NCBI RefSeq assembly: GCF_900292075.1
Contig: NZ_OLMV01000001.1
Span: 496,001-560,000, forward strand
Direction: 5' to 3'
Source of the DNA: Microbacterium timonense
GTDB lineage: Bacteria > Actinomycetota > Actinomycetes > Actinomycetales > Microbacteriaceae
Length of the DNA stretch: 64,000 nt
Each line of letters begins with the position of its first letter. Positions within the stretch are counted from its first letter, which is position 1. Below are positions 34,940 through 43,965 of the stretch, piece after piece. The notes beneath the pieces are model-generated. The model did not search any database and was not told the DNA's origin. It saw only the letters and a program-made list of their open reading frames with translations. A program made the position numbers and the translations under genes.

Positions 34940-35020
34940 TCCGATGCCCCTGCGAGGATCGCCGAGCGACGCCGCTCTTGCCGTGCATGCGCCCGGATGT
35001 CGGGCGCACGCCGGATCAGA

Positions 35021-36238
35021 TCACGCGGTGAGCGTGCGGACGACGGCGTCCGCCAGGAGCCGGCCACGACGGGTGAGCACGACCCGTCCGCGCACCGCCG
35101 CGACACCGTCGACGAGTCCGTCGGCGACCAGACCCGCGACGCCCCGTCGCCCCGCTTCCTGCAGCTCCGACAGCGGCAGCCCCTCGCGGATGCGCGAGCC
35201 GAGCAGCACCCGTTCCAGGGCACGCGCCTGGGCATCGGGGATCTCCCGCCCTGCTGCCGGGGACTGCCCCAGGGACAGTCGCTGCGCGTACGCGGCCGGA
35301 TGCTTGACGTTCCAGAAGCGCACGCCGCCGATGTGGCTGTGCGCGCCCGGGCCGAAACCCCACCAGTCGGTGCCCGTCCAGTAGGCGAGGTTGTGACGGG
35401 AACGATGCGTCTGGCCGCGCGCCCAGTTCGACACCTCGTACCAGTCGAACCCGGCGGCCGCCAGCAGCTCGTCGGCAAGCTCGTACATGTCGGCCTGGAG
35501 ATCGTCGTCCGGTGCCGGCACCTCACCGCGCCTGATCTGGCGGGCGAGCTTGGTGCCCTCCTCGATGATGAGCGCGTACGCGGAGATGTGGTCGGGGGCC
35601 AGAGCGATCGCCGTCTCGAGCGACGCACGCCAGTCCGCGAGCGACTCCCCCGGTGCCCCGTAGATGAGGTCGACGCTGACGTCGAGCCCGGCATCCCGAG
35701 CCGCATGCACGGCGGTGCGCACGTTCTCGGGGTCGTGGGTGCGATCGAGGGCCGCCAGCACGTGGGGCACGACCGACTGCATGCCGATTGACATGCGGGT
35801 CACGCCGGATGCCGCGAGCTCGGCCGCGACCGGGGCTGAGACGGTGTCGGGGTTGGCCTCGACGGTGATCTCCGCGTCATCCGCGATGCCGAACGTCCGA
35901 CGGATCCCGTCCAGCATCCGCGCAAGATCGCCGGGTGGCAGGAGCGTCGGTGTGCCGCCGCCGAAGAAGACCGTGGCCGCGGGGCGGTTGCCGCCCGCCC
36001 GCTGCAGGACCTCCGCCGCAAGTCGCACCTCGTGCAGCAGCGTGTCGGCGTACTGGTCCTGACGGGCTCCGCGCAGCTCCGACGAGGTGTAGGTGTTGAA
36101 GTCGCAGTACCCGCACCTCACACGGCAGAACGGGACGTGCAGGTACACGCCGAAATCCCGTGACGCGTCGACGTGCGTGCCGGCGGGCAGCGAGCCGTCC
36201 GCGGGAACGGGCTCGCCGAGCGGAAGAGCCGATCCCAT
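35021..36238 (-). CDS. hemW: Radical SAM heme chaperone HemW
   Basis: The 405-residue protein is of the HemN/HemW radical SAM family, with the iron-sulfur motif Cys38-x3-Cys42-x2-Cys45 in PFCRVRCGYCDF and FFGGGTPTLL after it. HemW is thought to insert heme into respiratory enzymes; lack of the HemN-specific N-terminal residues and its place next to lepA and hrcA support HemW over HemN. ATG 36238 lies seven bases after the DUF1990 stop with GAGGG in between. The cluster lepA-hemW-hrcA-dnaJ is widely conserved. Confidence 0.93.
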   Translation of the reverse strand: MGSALPLGEPVPADGSLPAGTHVDASRDFGVYLHVPFCRVRCGYCDFNTYTSSELRGARQDQYADTLLHEVRLAAEVLQRAGGNRPAATVFFGGGTPTLLPPGDLARMLDGIRRTFGIADDAEITVEANPDTVSAPVAAELAASGVTRMSIGMQSVVPHVLAALDRTHDPENVRTAVHAARDAGLDVSVDLIYGAPGESLADWRASLETAIALAPDHISAYALIIEEGTKLARQIRRGEVPAPDDDLQADMYELADELLAAAGFDWYEVSNWARGQTHRSRHNLAYWTGTDWWGFGPGAHSHIGGVRFWNVKHPAAYAQRLSLGQSPAAGREIPDAQARALERVLLGSRIREGLPLSELQEAGRRGVAGLVADGLVDGVAAVRGRVVLTRRGRLLADAVVRTLTA

Positions 36239-36245
36239 CAGACCC

Positions 36246-36896
36246 TCACGCCGGCGTCGTGTACAGGGGCGAGATCGCCCGCAGGTAGCGCGTGAACAGC
36301 TCTCGGCGGCGTCGCCTGGTGAGGCCAGGAAGCAGGCGGTACAGCATCGCGCGCGGGGCATCGAACGCGCGCACGGTGAACCAGACCTCGTCGTTCTCGT
36401 ACCAGTCGATCATGAACGACTCCTCGCCGCTGACCACAGAGTCCGAGACGGTCCCCAGCGCGAAGCCGACTCGCCGCGGCTCCTCGACGGCGAAGATGAC
36501 GCGCAGCTCGGCATCGGCACGCAGACCCTTCACGCGCCCGCTGACGCGGATGGTGGTGCCCGCGCCGACGAACGGGGTGCCGTCCGCGTCGAAGCGCTGC
36601 TCGGACTCGGTTCGACTGGGCGCGATCGGGTGCCCCTCGGCGTCGAAGCTCACTCCCGAGTACATCGGCCCCGACGCCGGTCGCACGTCGCTGAGCGAGA
36701 GACCGGCGGCGCGCTGCGCCGTCCACGACAGCAGCGCGTCGGATGCCGCCTGGAATCGCCCCTGGCCGCTGCCGATGCGCCAGGATTCCTCGGCCGGGAT
36801 GCTGCGCTCCGGTGGGTACTGCATGAGATCCGGCGCCTGCGTCGCCCCGACGGCGGCGTAGTCGACGGTGTCGTCACGGAAGGTTCCTCGACGCAT
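36246..36896 (-). CDS. DUF1990 family protein
   Basis: The 216-residue protein has a typical DUF1990 pattern: an N-terminal region around YAAVGATQ, YWIGSGQGRFQAASDALLSW-like residues, and a later SGEESFMIDWYENDEVWFTV segment. The family is related in fold to the START/SRPBCC group and has no known function. No signal peptide is seen. ATG 36896 follows the lepA stop by ten bases. TAGGCT starts at that stop codon seven bases upstream, and GAGGG lies close to the ATG, so either a leaderless or a coupled start is possible. Confidence 0.85.
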   Translation of the reverse strand: MRRGTFRDDTVDYAAVGATQAPDLMQYPPERSIPAEESWRIGSGQGRFQAASDALLSWTAQRAAGLSLSDVRPASGPMYSGVSFDAEGHPIAPSRTESEQRFDADGTPFVGAGTTIRVSGRVKGLRADAELRVIFAVEEPRRVGFALGTVSDSVVSGEESFMIDWYENDEVWFTVRAFDAPRAMLYRLLPGLTRRRRRELFTRYLRAISPLYTTPA

Positions 36897-36906
36897 GTCC
36901 CTCAGC

Positions 36907-38772
36907 CTACTTCGAGGCCTTCCCCTCGACGTCGCCCGAGAGCGCGGCGATGAACGCCTCCTGAGGGACCTCCACGCGACCGACCATCTTCATGCGCTTC
37001 TTCCCCTCCTTCTGCTTCTCCAGGAGCTTGCGCTTGCGCGTGATGTCGCCGCCGTAGCACTTGGCCAACACGTCCTTGCGCATCGCCCTGATGTTCTCGC
37101 GGGCGATGATGCGCGCGCCGATCGCGGCCTGGATGGGGACCTCGAACTGCTGGCGCGGGATGAGCTTGCGCAGGCGCTCGGTCATCATGGTGCCGTACGC
37201 GTACGCCTTGTCGCGGTGGACGATCGAGCTGAAGGCATCCACCTTGTCACCCTGGAGCAGGATGTCGACCTTCACGAGGTCGGCCGTCTGCGAGCCGGCC
37301 GGCTCGTAGTCCAGGCTCGCGTACCCCTGGGTCTTCGACTTCAGCTGGTCGAAGAAGTCGAACACGATCTCGCCGAGCGGCATGTTGTAGCGCAGCTCCA
37401 CGCGGTCCTCGCTGAGGTAGTCCATTCCCAGCAGCGTGCCGCGGCGCGACTGGCACAGTTCCATGACCGTGCCGACGTAGTCCTTCGGCAGCAGGATGCC
37501 GACCTTCACGACCGGCTCGGACACCTCGGCCACGCGGCCGTCGGGGTACTCGCTGGGATTGGTGACCACCACGGTCTCGCCCGTGTCGGTGGTCACCTCG
37601 TAGGTCACCGAGGGTGCCGTCGTGATGAGATCGAGGTCGAACTCGCGCGAGAGCCGCTCCGTGATGATCTCCAGGTGCAGCAGTCCGAGGAAGCCGCACC
37701 GGAAGCCGAAGCCCAGCGCCACCGAGGTCTCGGGCTCGTACTGGAGGGAGGCGTCCGACAGCTTGAGCTTGTCCAGCGCCTCGCGCAGGTCGGCGTAATC
37801 GCTGCCGTCGATCGGGTAGATGCCGGAGAACACCATCGGCTTGGGATCGGTGTATCCGGGGAGCGCCTCAGCGGCCGGCTTGCGCTGGTTGGTGATGGTG
37901 TCACCCACCTTCGACTGGCGCACGTCCTTGACACCCGTGATGAGATAGCCCACCTCGCCGACGCCGAGGCCCTTCGTGGGGACCGGTTCGGGGCTGGACA
38001 CGCCGATCTCGAGCAGATCGTGGGTCGCCTTCGTCGACATCATCTGGATGCGCTCGCGCGGCTCCAGCTTTCCGTCCACCATGCGGACGTACGTGACGAC
38101 CCCGCGGTACGAGTCGTACACCGAGTCGAAGATCATCGCCCGGGCGGGGGCGTCCGCATTCCCCTTCGGCGCCGGGATCCTCTCGACGATGCGGTCGAGG
38201 AGGGTCTCGACACCCATACCCGTCTTGCCGCTCACGCGCAGCACGTCGTCCGGATCACCGCCGATGAGGTTCGCCAGCTCTGCGGCGAACTTCTCGGGAT
38301 CCGCCGCCGGCAGGTCGATCTTGTTGAGGACCGGGATGATGTGCAGATCGTTCTCGAGCGCCAGGTAGAGGTTCGCGAGCGTCTGCGCCTCGATGCCCTG
38401 CGCGGCATCCACCAGAAGGATCGCCCCCTCGCACGCCGCCAGCGAGCGGCTCACCTCGTACGTGAAGTCGACGTGGCCCGGTGTGTCGATCATGTTGAGG
38501 GCGAACACGTCATCGGTGGTCGAGCTCGTCGACACCGCCCACGGCATGCGCACGGCCTGCGACTTGATCGTGATGCCGCGCTCGCGCTCGATGTCCATGC
38601 GGTCCAGATACTGCGCGCGCATGTCGCGCTCCGCGACCACGCCGGTGATCTGCAGCATGCGGTCGGCCAGTGTCGACTTGCCGTGGTCGATGTGGGCGAT
38701 GATGCAGAAGTTGCGGATCAGCTCGGGCGGGGTGGCGGAGGGCTCGAGAGGCTTCAGGGCGCGCGGGGACAT
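36907..38772 (-). CDS. lepA: Elongation factor 4 (back-translocase)
   Basis: LepA is a ribosome-bound GTPase acting in initiation or under ionic stress. The 621-residue protein has all G motifs ([33 protein letters not shown]), EF-G-like domains and the unique LepA C-terminal domain near [22 protein letters not shown] 38772 is nine bases after TACAAT on the minus strand, giving a very short leader. DUF1990 and hemW follow on the same strand. Confidence 0.97.
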   Translation of the reverse strand: MSPRALKPLEPSATPPELIRNFCIIAHIDHGKSTLADRMLQITGVVAERDMRAQYLDRMDIERERGITIKSQAVRMPWAVSTSSTTDDVFALNMIDTPGHVDFTYEVSRSLAACEGAILLVDAAQGIEAQTLANLYLALENDLHIIPVLNKIDLPAADPEKFAAELANLIGGDPDDVLRVSGKTGMGVETLLDRIVERIPAPKGNADAPARAMIFDSVYDSYRGVVTYVRMVDGKLEPRERIQMMSTKATHDLLEIGVSSPEPVPTKGLGVGEVGYLITGVKDVRQSKVGDTITNQRKPAAEALPGYTDPKPMVFSGIYPIDGSDYADLREALDKLKLSDASLQYEPETSVALGFGFRCGFLGLLHLEIITERLSREFDLDLITTAPSVTYEVTTDTGETVVVTNPSEYPDGRVAEVSEPVVKVGILLPKDYVGTVMELCQSRRGTLLGMDYLSEDRVELRYNMPLGEIVFDFFDQLKSKTQGYASLDYEPAGSQTADLVKVDILLQGDKVDAFSSIVHRDKAYAYGTMMTERLRKLIPRQQFEVPIQAAIGARIIARENIRAMRKDVLAKCYGGDITRKRKLLEKQKEGKKRMKMVGRVEVPQEAFIAALSGDVEGKASK

Positions 38773-38781
38773 GTCCAGACG

Positions 38782-38787
38782 ATTGTA
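38782..38787 (-). promoter_or_regulatory. -10 box of lepA
   Basis: TACAAT on the minus strand ends nine bases before ATG 38772, leaving a leader of only a few bases. Confidence 0.5.
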
Positions 38788-38873
38788 CGGGTGGCGGCCG
38801 GCGGGCGAGGCCCCGGCCCCGGCGCTGCGCAGGGCGACGGCCGGCGCGCTGCCGGGCGAGGATGGCTCACCGC

Positions 38874-38879
38874 TAGCCT
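38874..38879 (+). promoter_or_regulatory. Leaderless -10 box of the hydrolase gene
   Basis: TAGCCT, six bases, then ATG 38886. This picks ATG 38886 over the in-frame GTG 38880. Confidence 0.6.
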
Positions 38880-38885
38880 GTGGTC

Positions 38886-39611
38886 ATGGTGGTCCAGGTC
38901 GTGCTCGTGCACGGCATCCGGACGTCCGCCACGATGTGGCGCTCCCAGATCGAGCACCTCACCGCCCGCGGCACTCCCGTCACCGCGGTGGATCTCCCCG
39001 GCCACGGCACACGGATGGCCGAGACGTTCACCCTCGACGGCGCGTTCGCCACAATCGATGAAGCGGTGCGGGATGCCGCCGCCCGTGGCCCCGTGCTTCT
39101 CGTCGGCCACTCGATGGGCGGACTGCTCAGCGTGGAGTACACGGGAGCGCAGACCGCTCCCCCCGTCGCCGGCTTGATCGCCGCATCGTGCACGGCGATC
39201 CCGCGAGGCGTGGGACTGCGGACCTACCGCCTGCTCGCCCGCGGCTTCGACTCCTTGCCCGACCGCGGCATGTGGCTGACGGACCGCCTGCTGGACCGCA
39301 TCCTGCCGGAGGAGACCCGCGCCGACTTCGGTGCGGGCGGATACGCGCTGGACGCACAGGATGTCGCGCTGGCGAGTCTGTCGGTGCTGGATCTGCTGAG
39401 CGCCCTGCACCGGATCGACGTTCCCCTCTGGTTCGTCAACGGTCAGTACGACCAGTTGCGCGTGAACGAGCGGCTGTTCACGCGGGTCGCGCCGGATGCG
39501 GAGCTGATCGTGGTCCCCCGGACCACGCACCACGTCACGGTGATGCGTCCTCGCGTCTTCAACGCCGTGCTCGACGTCGCGGTGACGACGCTGGAAGCCT
39601 CACACCGCTGA
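38886..39611 (+). CDS. Alpha/beta-fold hydrolase
   Basis: The 241-residue protein has the alpha/beta hydrolase fold with LVHGIRTSATMW (oxyanion region), DLPGHGTRM, nucleophile Ser76 in VGHSMGG, an acidic residue in FVNGQYDQLRVNE and a terminal histidine in VPRTTHHVTV. It is probably an esterase or lipase-like enzyme of unknown substrate. No signal peptide, so cytoplasmic. ATG 38886 is set by the leaderless -10 box. Its end overlaps the convergent MFS gene by 12 bases. Confidence 0.88.
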   Translation: MVVQVVLVHGIRTSATMWRSQIEHLTARGTPVTAVDLPGHGTRMAETFTLDGAFATIDEAVRDAAARGPVLLVGHSMGGLLSVEYTGAQTAPPVAGLIAASCTAIPRGVGLRTYRLLARGFDSLPDRGMWLTDRLLDRILPEETRADFGAGGYALDAQDVALASLSVLDLLSALHRIDVPLWFVNGQYDQLRVNERLFTRVAPDAELIVVPRTTHHVTVMRPRVFNAVLDVAVTTLEASHR

Positions 39612-40850
39612 CCGGGATCGCTCCCCCGTCCGGATGGCGTACGTCATGAGACCACCGGCGACGGAGAGGATGCCGCCCACGAGGAAGAGCAGCCAGAAGC
39701 CGCCCACGAGCGCGACCAGGCCGGCGCCGAGCAGCGGCCCGATGAGCTGTCCGAGGTTGGCAGAGACGTTCACGAAGCCCAGATCCTTGGCATGGTCCTC
39801 CGGGCGCGGCAGCAGGTCGGTTCCCAGTGCCAGGCCGACGGACATGTACGCGCCGTAGCCGATGCCGAGGAGCGCGGCGGCGACGAGGGCCGACGTGAGC
39901 GAGGGGGCCACCACGAGCAGGACCGACGCGCCGCCCTGGATGACCGCCGACCACACGACGAAGGGGATGCGGCGGCCAGTGCGGTCGGAGACCCGCCCCG
40001 CGACGACCGAGGCGGTGACGACGAACAGGGTGTAGACGAGGATCAGGAGCAGCAACTCGTCTTCGGCGGTCGCCGGGTCGCGGTCCAGACCGTACAGCAG
40101 GAAGAAGAGCAGCAGCCCGGTGCCCAACGCGTTGCCGATGTTCACGACGAGCCGCCCGGCCAGCAGCCACGCGAAGTCGCGATCGCGCAGGGCGGACAGG
40201 CGTTCTGCGAGCGGCCGGGTCTCGCGCGCGGCGGCGGCGGCGGCCGGAGCGGGCGGGTCGGGCAGGAGCAGGGCGGCAACGGTGCCCACCACGGCGAGGA
40301 AGGCGGCCAACACGAGGTAGCCCACCACCACACCGAGCTCGAGCAGCACGATGACGCCGACGCCGACCACGATGCCCAGCGCCTGCGATGACGACACCGC
40401 GGCCGATGCCGCGCCCCGCTGGGTCGTGAGCTGGTCGGCGATGAGGGCGGTGAACGCGGCCGACGCGACAGCCACCCCGACGGACACACCGACCCATGCC
40501 ACGCCCACGCCCCACGGTCCGGCAGCGAACGCGATCACCACCAGTGACAAGGTCGCGAGCCAGACTCCGCCCAGCGCCCACGGACGCCGACGGCCCGCCC
40601 GGCCGCGCGTGCGGTCGGACAGCCCACCGGCGAGGGGCGCCGCGATCACGCCGGCGATGCCGCCGGCCGCCAGCACCAGCCCCGAGGAGACCACCCCCGA
40701 CACCCACCCGTCGGCATCATCCGGCGTGTTCAGCTGCAGCGGGATGAGCAGCTGCAGCGGCGTGAGCTGCACCGTCCACAGGGCGAGCCAGGCCAGCGTG
40801 AACAGGGTGAACCACCGTGCGCCCACCTTTGCGCCTCCGGTGGCGATCAT
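39600..40850 (-). CDS. MFS transporter, probably for glycosides
   Basis: The 416-residue protein has 12 predicted membrane helices and the MFS loop-2 motif GGLSDRTRGRAGRRRP, repeated in weaker form as GRVSDRTGRRIP in the second half. ATG 40850 overlaps the TGA of the GH1 glycosidase by four bases (ATGA), so the two are made together, and sugar or glycoside uptake for the glycosidase is the likely role. This is inferred from the neighbour. The 3' end overlaps the hydrolase gene tail to tail. Confidence 0.9.
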   Translation of the reverse strand: MIATGGAKVGARWFTLFTLAWLALWTVQLTPLQLLIPLQLNTPDDADGWVSGVVSSGLVLAAGGIAGVIAAPLAGGLSDRTRGRAGRRRPWALGGVWLATLSLVVIAFAAGPWGVGVAWVGVSVGVAVASAAFTALIADQLTTQRGAASAAVSSSQALGIVVGVGVIVLLELGVVVGYLVLAAFLAVVGTVAALLLPDPPAPAAAAAARETRPLAERLSALRDRDFAWLLAGRLVVNIGNALGTGLLLFFLLYGLDRDPATAEDELLLLILVYTLFVVTASVVAGRVSDRTGRRIPFVVWSAVIQGGASVLLVVAPSLTSALVAAALLGIGYGAYMSVGLALGTDLLPRPEDHAKDLGFVNVSANLGQLIGPLLGAGLVALVGGFWLLFLVGGILSVAGGLMTYAIRTGERSRSAV

Positions 40851-42205
40851 GACCGCGCCTCGGCGATCAGTGCGCGGTACCAGTCGAACGACTCTTTCGG
40901 TGTCCGCGCCGAGGTCTGGAAGTCCACGTGCACCAGCCCGAACCGCTGCGTCCAGCCTTCTGCCCATTCGAAGTTGTCCAGCAGCGACCAGACGGTGTAC
41001 TCGCGGACGTCGACACCGGCATTCACCGCGGCGCCGACGGCGTCGATGTGGCCCGCGAGGTAGGCGATGCGCTCGGTATCCCTGAGCGCTCCGTCGACGT
41101 GATCGGGTTCAGGGAACGACGCCCCGTTCTCGCCGATGATCACGGGAGGCAGACGGTCGCCGTACCGCGCGGCGAAGTCCGTGAGCAGGGCCTTCAAGGC
41201 GGAAGGGAGGATGGGCCATTCCTGGCCGAACCCGGTCACGGGGGCGCCTGCCGTCGGCTCGATCGTGAACGGGACGGGGCTGCCGTCGGGCGCCGCGGCG
41301 ATCGTCGTCGGGTTGTAGAAGTTCACCCCGTAGAAGTCTCCGCGCGTCGAGATCAGTTCCAGGTCGCCGTCGGCGACCGGCATCGCCGGGAGGCCCGCGG
41401 CCTCGAGGTCGGGATACGTGCCGGTGAGGACGGGGTCGGCGAAGATCCGGTTGTGCAGCATGTCGTAGGTCGCAGCCGCGGCGAGGTCGGACTCCGCATC
41501 GGATGCCGCCAGCACGAGGGTGTGGTTGTTGACGATGCCGCACTCGACCGCGCCCGCCTCTCGCAGCGCGCGCATGGCCAGCCCGTGGGCGAGCAGCTGG
41601 TGATGCACCGTCGGCAGCGCGCCGAACAGCAGCTGGCGTGCCGGCGCGAGCGTGCCCACCGCGTATCCCTGCAGCGACGTCGAAACCGGTTCGTTCACGG
41701 TGTACCAGTGATGGATGCGGTCCCCCAGGGCCGTGGCGACGACCTCTGCATAGTCCGCGAAGCGGAGGGCGGTGTCACGACTCAACCATCCGCCACGCTC
41801 CTCCAGTGCGCTGGGCAGATCCCAGTGGTAGAGCGTCGGGAACGGCGTCACACCGGCGTCGAGAAGATCGTCCGCCAGGCGGCGGTAATAGTCGAGCCCC
41901 GCCTGCGAGGCCAGACCGCCGGGCTCCGGCTGGACCCGCACCCACGAGATCGAGAACCGGTATCTGTCGGCTCCGAGACGCGCCAGAAGCGCGACGTCCT
42001 CGGTGTGCCGCCGGTAGCTCTCGGGCCCGGGCTCTGCGGTGGCACCGCCGCGCACCCGGCCGGGCTGATCGACGAAGTCGTCCCAGATCGAGCGGCCCCG
42101 CCCGTCCGCGGTGCGTGCGCCCTCGACCTGGAAGGCGGCCGTCGCTGCCGACCACCGGAATCCCGGAGGAAAGGCGGACACGTCGACAGGGTGATGCTGG
42201 GGCAC
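40847..42205 (-). CDS. GH1 family beta-glucosidase
   Basis: The 452-residue enzyme cleaves beta-glucosides or related glycosides in the cytoplasm. Both catalytic glutamates are present: acid/base Glu172 in WYTVNEPVS and nucleophile Glu359 in IIGENGASF, with the N-terminal [15 protein letters not shown] and YHWDLP as expected. GTG 42205 follows AAGGAGTC. The MFS gene is coupled downstream. No LacI- or ROK-type regulator gene is adjacent, and I saw no clear operator in the 257-bp gap before rpsT. Confidence 0.95.
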   Translation of the reverse strand: MPQHHPVDVSAFPPGFRWSAATAAFQVEGARTADGRGRSIWDDFVDQPGRVRGGATAEPGPESYRRHTEDVALLARLGADRYRFSISWVRVQPEPGGLASQAGLDYYRRLADDLLDAGVTPFPTLYHWDLPSALEERGGWLSRDTALRFADYAEVVATALGDRIHHWYTVNEPVSTSLQGYAVGTLAPARQLLFGALPTVHHQLLAHGLAMRALREAGAVECGIVNNHTLVLAASDAESDLAAAATYDMLHNRIFADPVLTGTYPDLEAAGLPAMPVADGDLELISTRGDFYGVNFYNPTTIAAAPDGSPVPFTIEPTAGAPVTGFGQEWPILPSALKALLTDFAARYGDRLPPVIIGENGASFPEPDHVDGALRDTERIAYLAGHIDAVGAAVNAGVDVREYTVWSLLDNFEWAEGWTQRFGLVHVDFQTSARTPKESFDWYRALIAEARS

Positions 42206-42346
42206 GGCGAGACTCCTTCGTCACTCGGCGCGTCTCGGGCGACGCGCACCCACCCGTTGATCATGCATCATCGCGCGTGTGCGGGGTGGACGGCTGTGGA
42301 CGCGCCGCCGGGCGGCAGGACGTCCACGGCAGGGCGGGCGACCTGA

Positions 42347-42352
42347 TAGAAT
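42347..42352 (+). promoter_or_regulatory. -10 box of rpsT
   Basis: TAGAAT within GATAGAATCC, about 110 bases before the rpsT start. The long leader is usual for S20 genes, where the protein may act on its own mRNA. A -35 is not clear. Confidence 0.5.
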
Positions 42353-42462
42353 CCTTGTTTGGCTTGCGTGTGGGTTCGCCCTCACGACCGCCGGGAAGCG
42401 CCCCTCTCTCGCCGACCGGCACATCAATCCGATTCACCTTCGAACGAAAGAACCGTCGACAC

Positions 42463-42723
42463 GTGGCGAACATCAAGTCGCAGATCAAGCGCAACAAGAC
42501 CAACGAGAAGGCGCGCGAGCGCAACAAGGCCGTCAAGAGCGAACTGAAGACGCTCGTCCGCCGTACCCGCGAGGCCGTGGCCGCGGGCGACAAGGCCGCT
42601 GCGGAGCAGGCTCTCGGCAAGGCCACCAAGAAGCTCGACAAGGCCGTCAGCAAGGGCGTCATCCACAAGAACCAGGCGGCGAACCGCAAGTCGGCCATCG
42701 CCAAGCAGGTTTCCGCGCTCTGA
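42463..42723 (+). CDS. rpsT: 30S ribosomal protein S20
   Basis: The 86-residue basic protein begins [20 protein letters not shown], the standard S20 start, and is almost wholly helical with many Lys and Ala. It binds 16S rRNA early in assembly. GTG 42463 is chosen because the family starts there and the upstream frame is only the antisense of the glycosidase. GAAAGAA is a modest binding site. A perfect hairpin follows 35 bases after the stop. Confidence 0.97.
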   Translation: MANIKSQIKRNKTNEKARERNKAVKSELKTLVRRTREAVAAGDKAAAEQALGKATKKLDKAVSKGVIHKNQAANRKSAIAKQVSAL

Positions 42724-42758
42724 GCCGCCGCGCCGCTGGGCGCCGAACGGTCATCAGT

Positions 42759-42792
42759 CGACAGGCCCGTCCCGCAGGGGGCGGGCCTGTCG
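42759..42792. terminator. Bidirectional terminator between rpsT and holA
   Basis: CGACAGGCCCG (42759-42769) is the exact reverse complement of CGGGCCTGTCG (42782-42792) with a 12-base loop, in the gap between two convergent genes. Confidence 0.8.
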
Positions 42793-42831
42793 CATGCGCG
42801 AAGATGCCCGCTTCGCCCGCGGGGGCGGTCG

Positions 42832-43869
42832 TCAGGAGCCGTACGGGGCCCGCGTCGCGATGACGGTGATCATGCGCTCCAGCGCGAAGATCGGATCGCG
42901 CGAGCCGCCCTTCACCTCGGCATCCGCTCGTGCCGTCGCCTGGATCGCGCGCCCCAGGCTCTCCTCGTTCCAGCCGACGAGGTCGCGACGGGCACGATCC
43001 ACCTGCCAATCCTTCATCCCGAGCCGTGCGGCCAGCGCTGCCGCCGGTTCGCGGTTGCCCGCGACGCGCGCCATCGTGCGAAGCTTCATCGCCACCGCGG
43101 CCACCAACGGCACTGGGTCGGCCCCCGACGCGAGCGCGTGCCGCAACGCGATGAGCGCGTCGCCGTAGCGACCGGCGATCGCGGTGTCGGCGACCGTGAA
43201 GGCGGACGTCTCGACGCGCCCCCCGTAGTAGCGCTCGACCACCTGGTCGGTGATGTCACCGGGGACATCGGCGATGAGCTGCTGGCACGCCGCGGCCAGT
43301 TCCGTCAGGTCGTCGGCGAACGCGGAGACCAGCGCCCGCAGCGCGGTGGGCTTGATCGCCTTCTTGGCGGCCTGGAACTCCCCCGCGGCGAAGTCGAACC
43401 GGTCAGAGTCGCGTTTGACGGCCGGGCAGGCGATCTCCACACCCGATCCCTCGCCCGCACGGATCGCGTCGAGCAGCTTCTTGCCACGGACGCTCGCGCC
43501 CGTGTGTCGCAGTACGACCGTGGCGCCCTCCTGCGGTGCCGCCACGTACGAGAGTGCCTCTGCCAGGAACGTGTCGGAGCACTTCTCCACCCCGCTCACC
43601 CGCACCAGTCGCGGCTCTCCGAACAGGGACGGCGAGGTCACCGCCAGCAGGGTGCCGGCGGCGTAGTCGTCGGCGCGGAGGTCGGAGACCTCCAGCGTCG
43701 GATCCTCAGCTCGGAGGTAGTCGCGCACGCCCGCGATCGCCCTCTCGGCGCAGACCTCTTCCGGTCCGGACACCAGTACGATGGGCGCCGGCTGCGGCGA
43801 CCGCCACGACAGCTGCGGGATCGCACTGCGCGGTGCCTTCGCGGGTGGTCTGCGGGCGGGGGAAGCCAT
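42832..43869 (-). CDS. holA: DNA polymerase III delta subunit
   Basis: HolA opens the sliding clamp within the clamp loader. The 345-residue protein has the AAA+-like fold without catalytic motifs, starting at PIVLVSGPEEVCAERAI, with SPSLFGEPRLVRVSG and the C-terminal collar helices around RNREPAAALAARLGMKDWQV in part. ATG 43869 follows TAGGCT by exactly six bases. rpsT facing holA with comEC-comEA behind is the usual actinobacterial arrangement. Confidence 0.92.
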   Translation of the reverse strand: MASPARRPPAKAPRSAIPQLSWRSPQPAPIVLVSGPEEVCAERAIAGVRDYLRAEDPTLEVSDLRADDYAAGTLLAVTSPSLFGEPRLVRVSGVEKCSDTFLAEALSYVAAPQEGATVVLRHTGASVRGKKLLDAIRAGEGSGVEIACPAVKRDSDRFDFAAGEFQAAKKAIKPTALRALVSAFADDLTELAAACQQLIADVPGDITDQVVERYYGGRVETSAFTVADTAIAGRYGDALIALRHALASGADPVPLVAAVAMKLRTMARVAGNREPAAALAARLGMKDWQVDRARRDLVGWNEESLGRAIQATARADAEVKGGSRDPIFALERMITVIATRAPYGS

Positions 43870-43875
43870 TGTTCC

Positions 43876-43881
43876 AGCCTA
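43876..43881 (-). promoter_or_regulatory. Leaderless -10 box of holA
   Basis: TAGGCT on the minus strand, six bases, then ATG 43869. Confidence 0.65.
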
Positions 43882-43965
43882 TCGACGGCCATCGACGTCC
43901 GAGGCGGGAAACCGACCGATCACCGCGGAGTCCCCGGGGGCGCCGCCGGTGATCGCCGCCTGCCG

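Noticed and set aside
36904..36909. TAGGCT before the DUF1990 gene as a leaderless promoter
   Set aside because: It contains the lepA stop codon, is seven bases away, and GAGGG near the ATG supports normal coupled translation, so I did not count it.
38880..38885. GTG 38880 as start of the hydrolase gene
   Set aside because: TAGCCT lies directly before it, leaving no room for transcription to begin upstream; ATG 38886 fits the six-base rule.
36868..39177. Plus-strand frame of 769 codons opposite lepA
   Set aside because: It is antisense to the strongly conserved lepA and ends out of frame inside the hydrolase gene.
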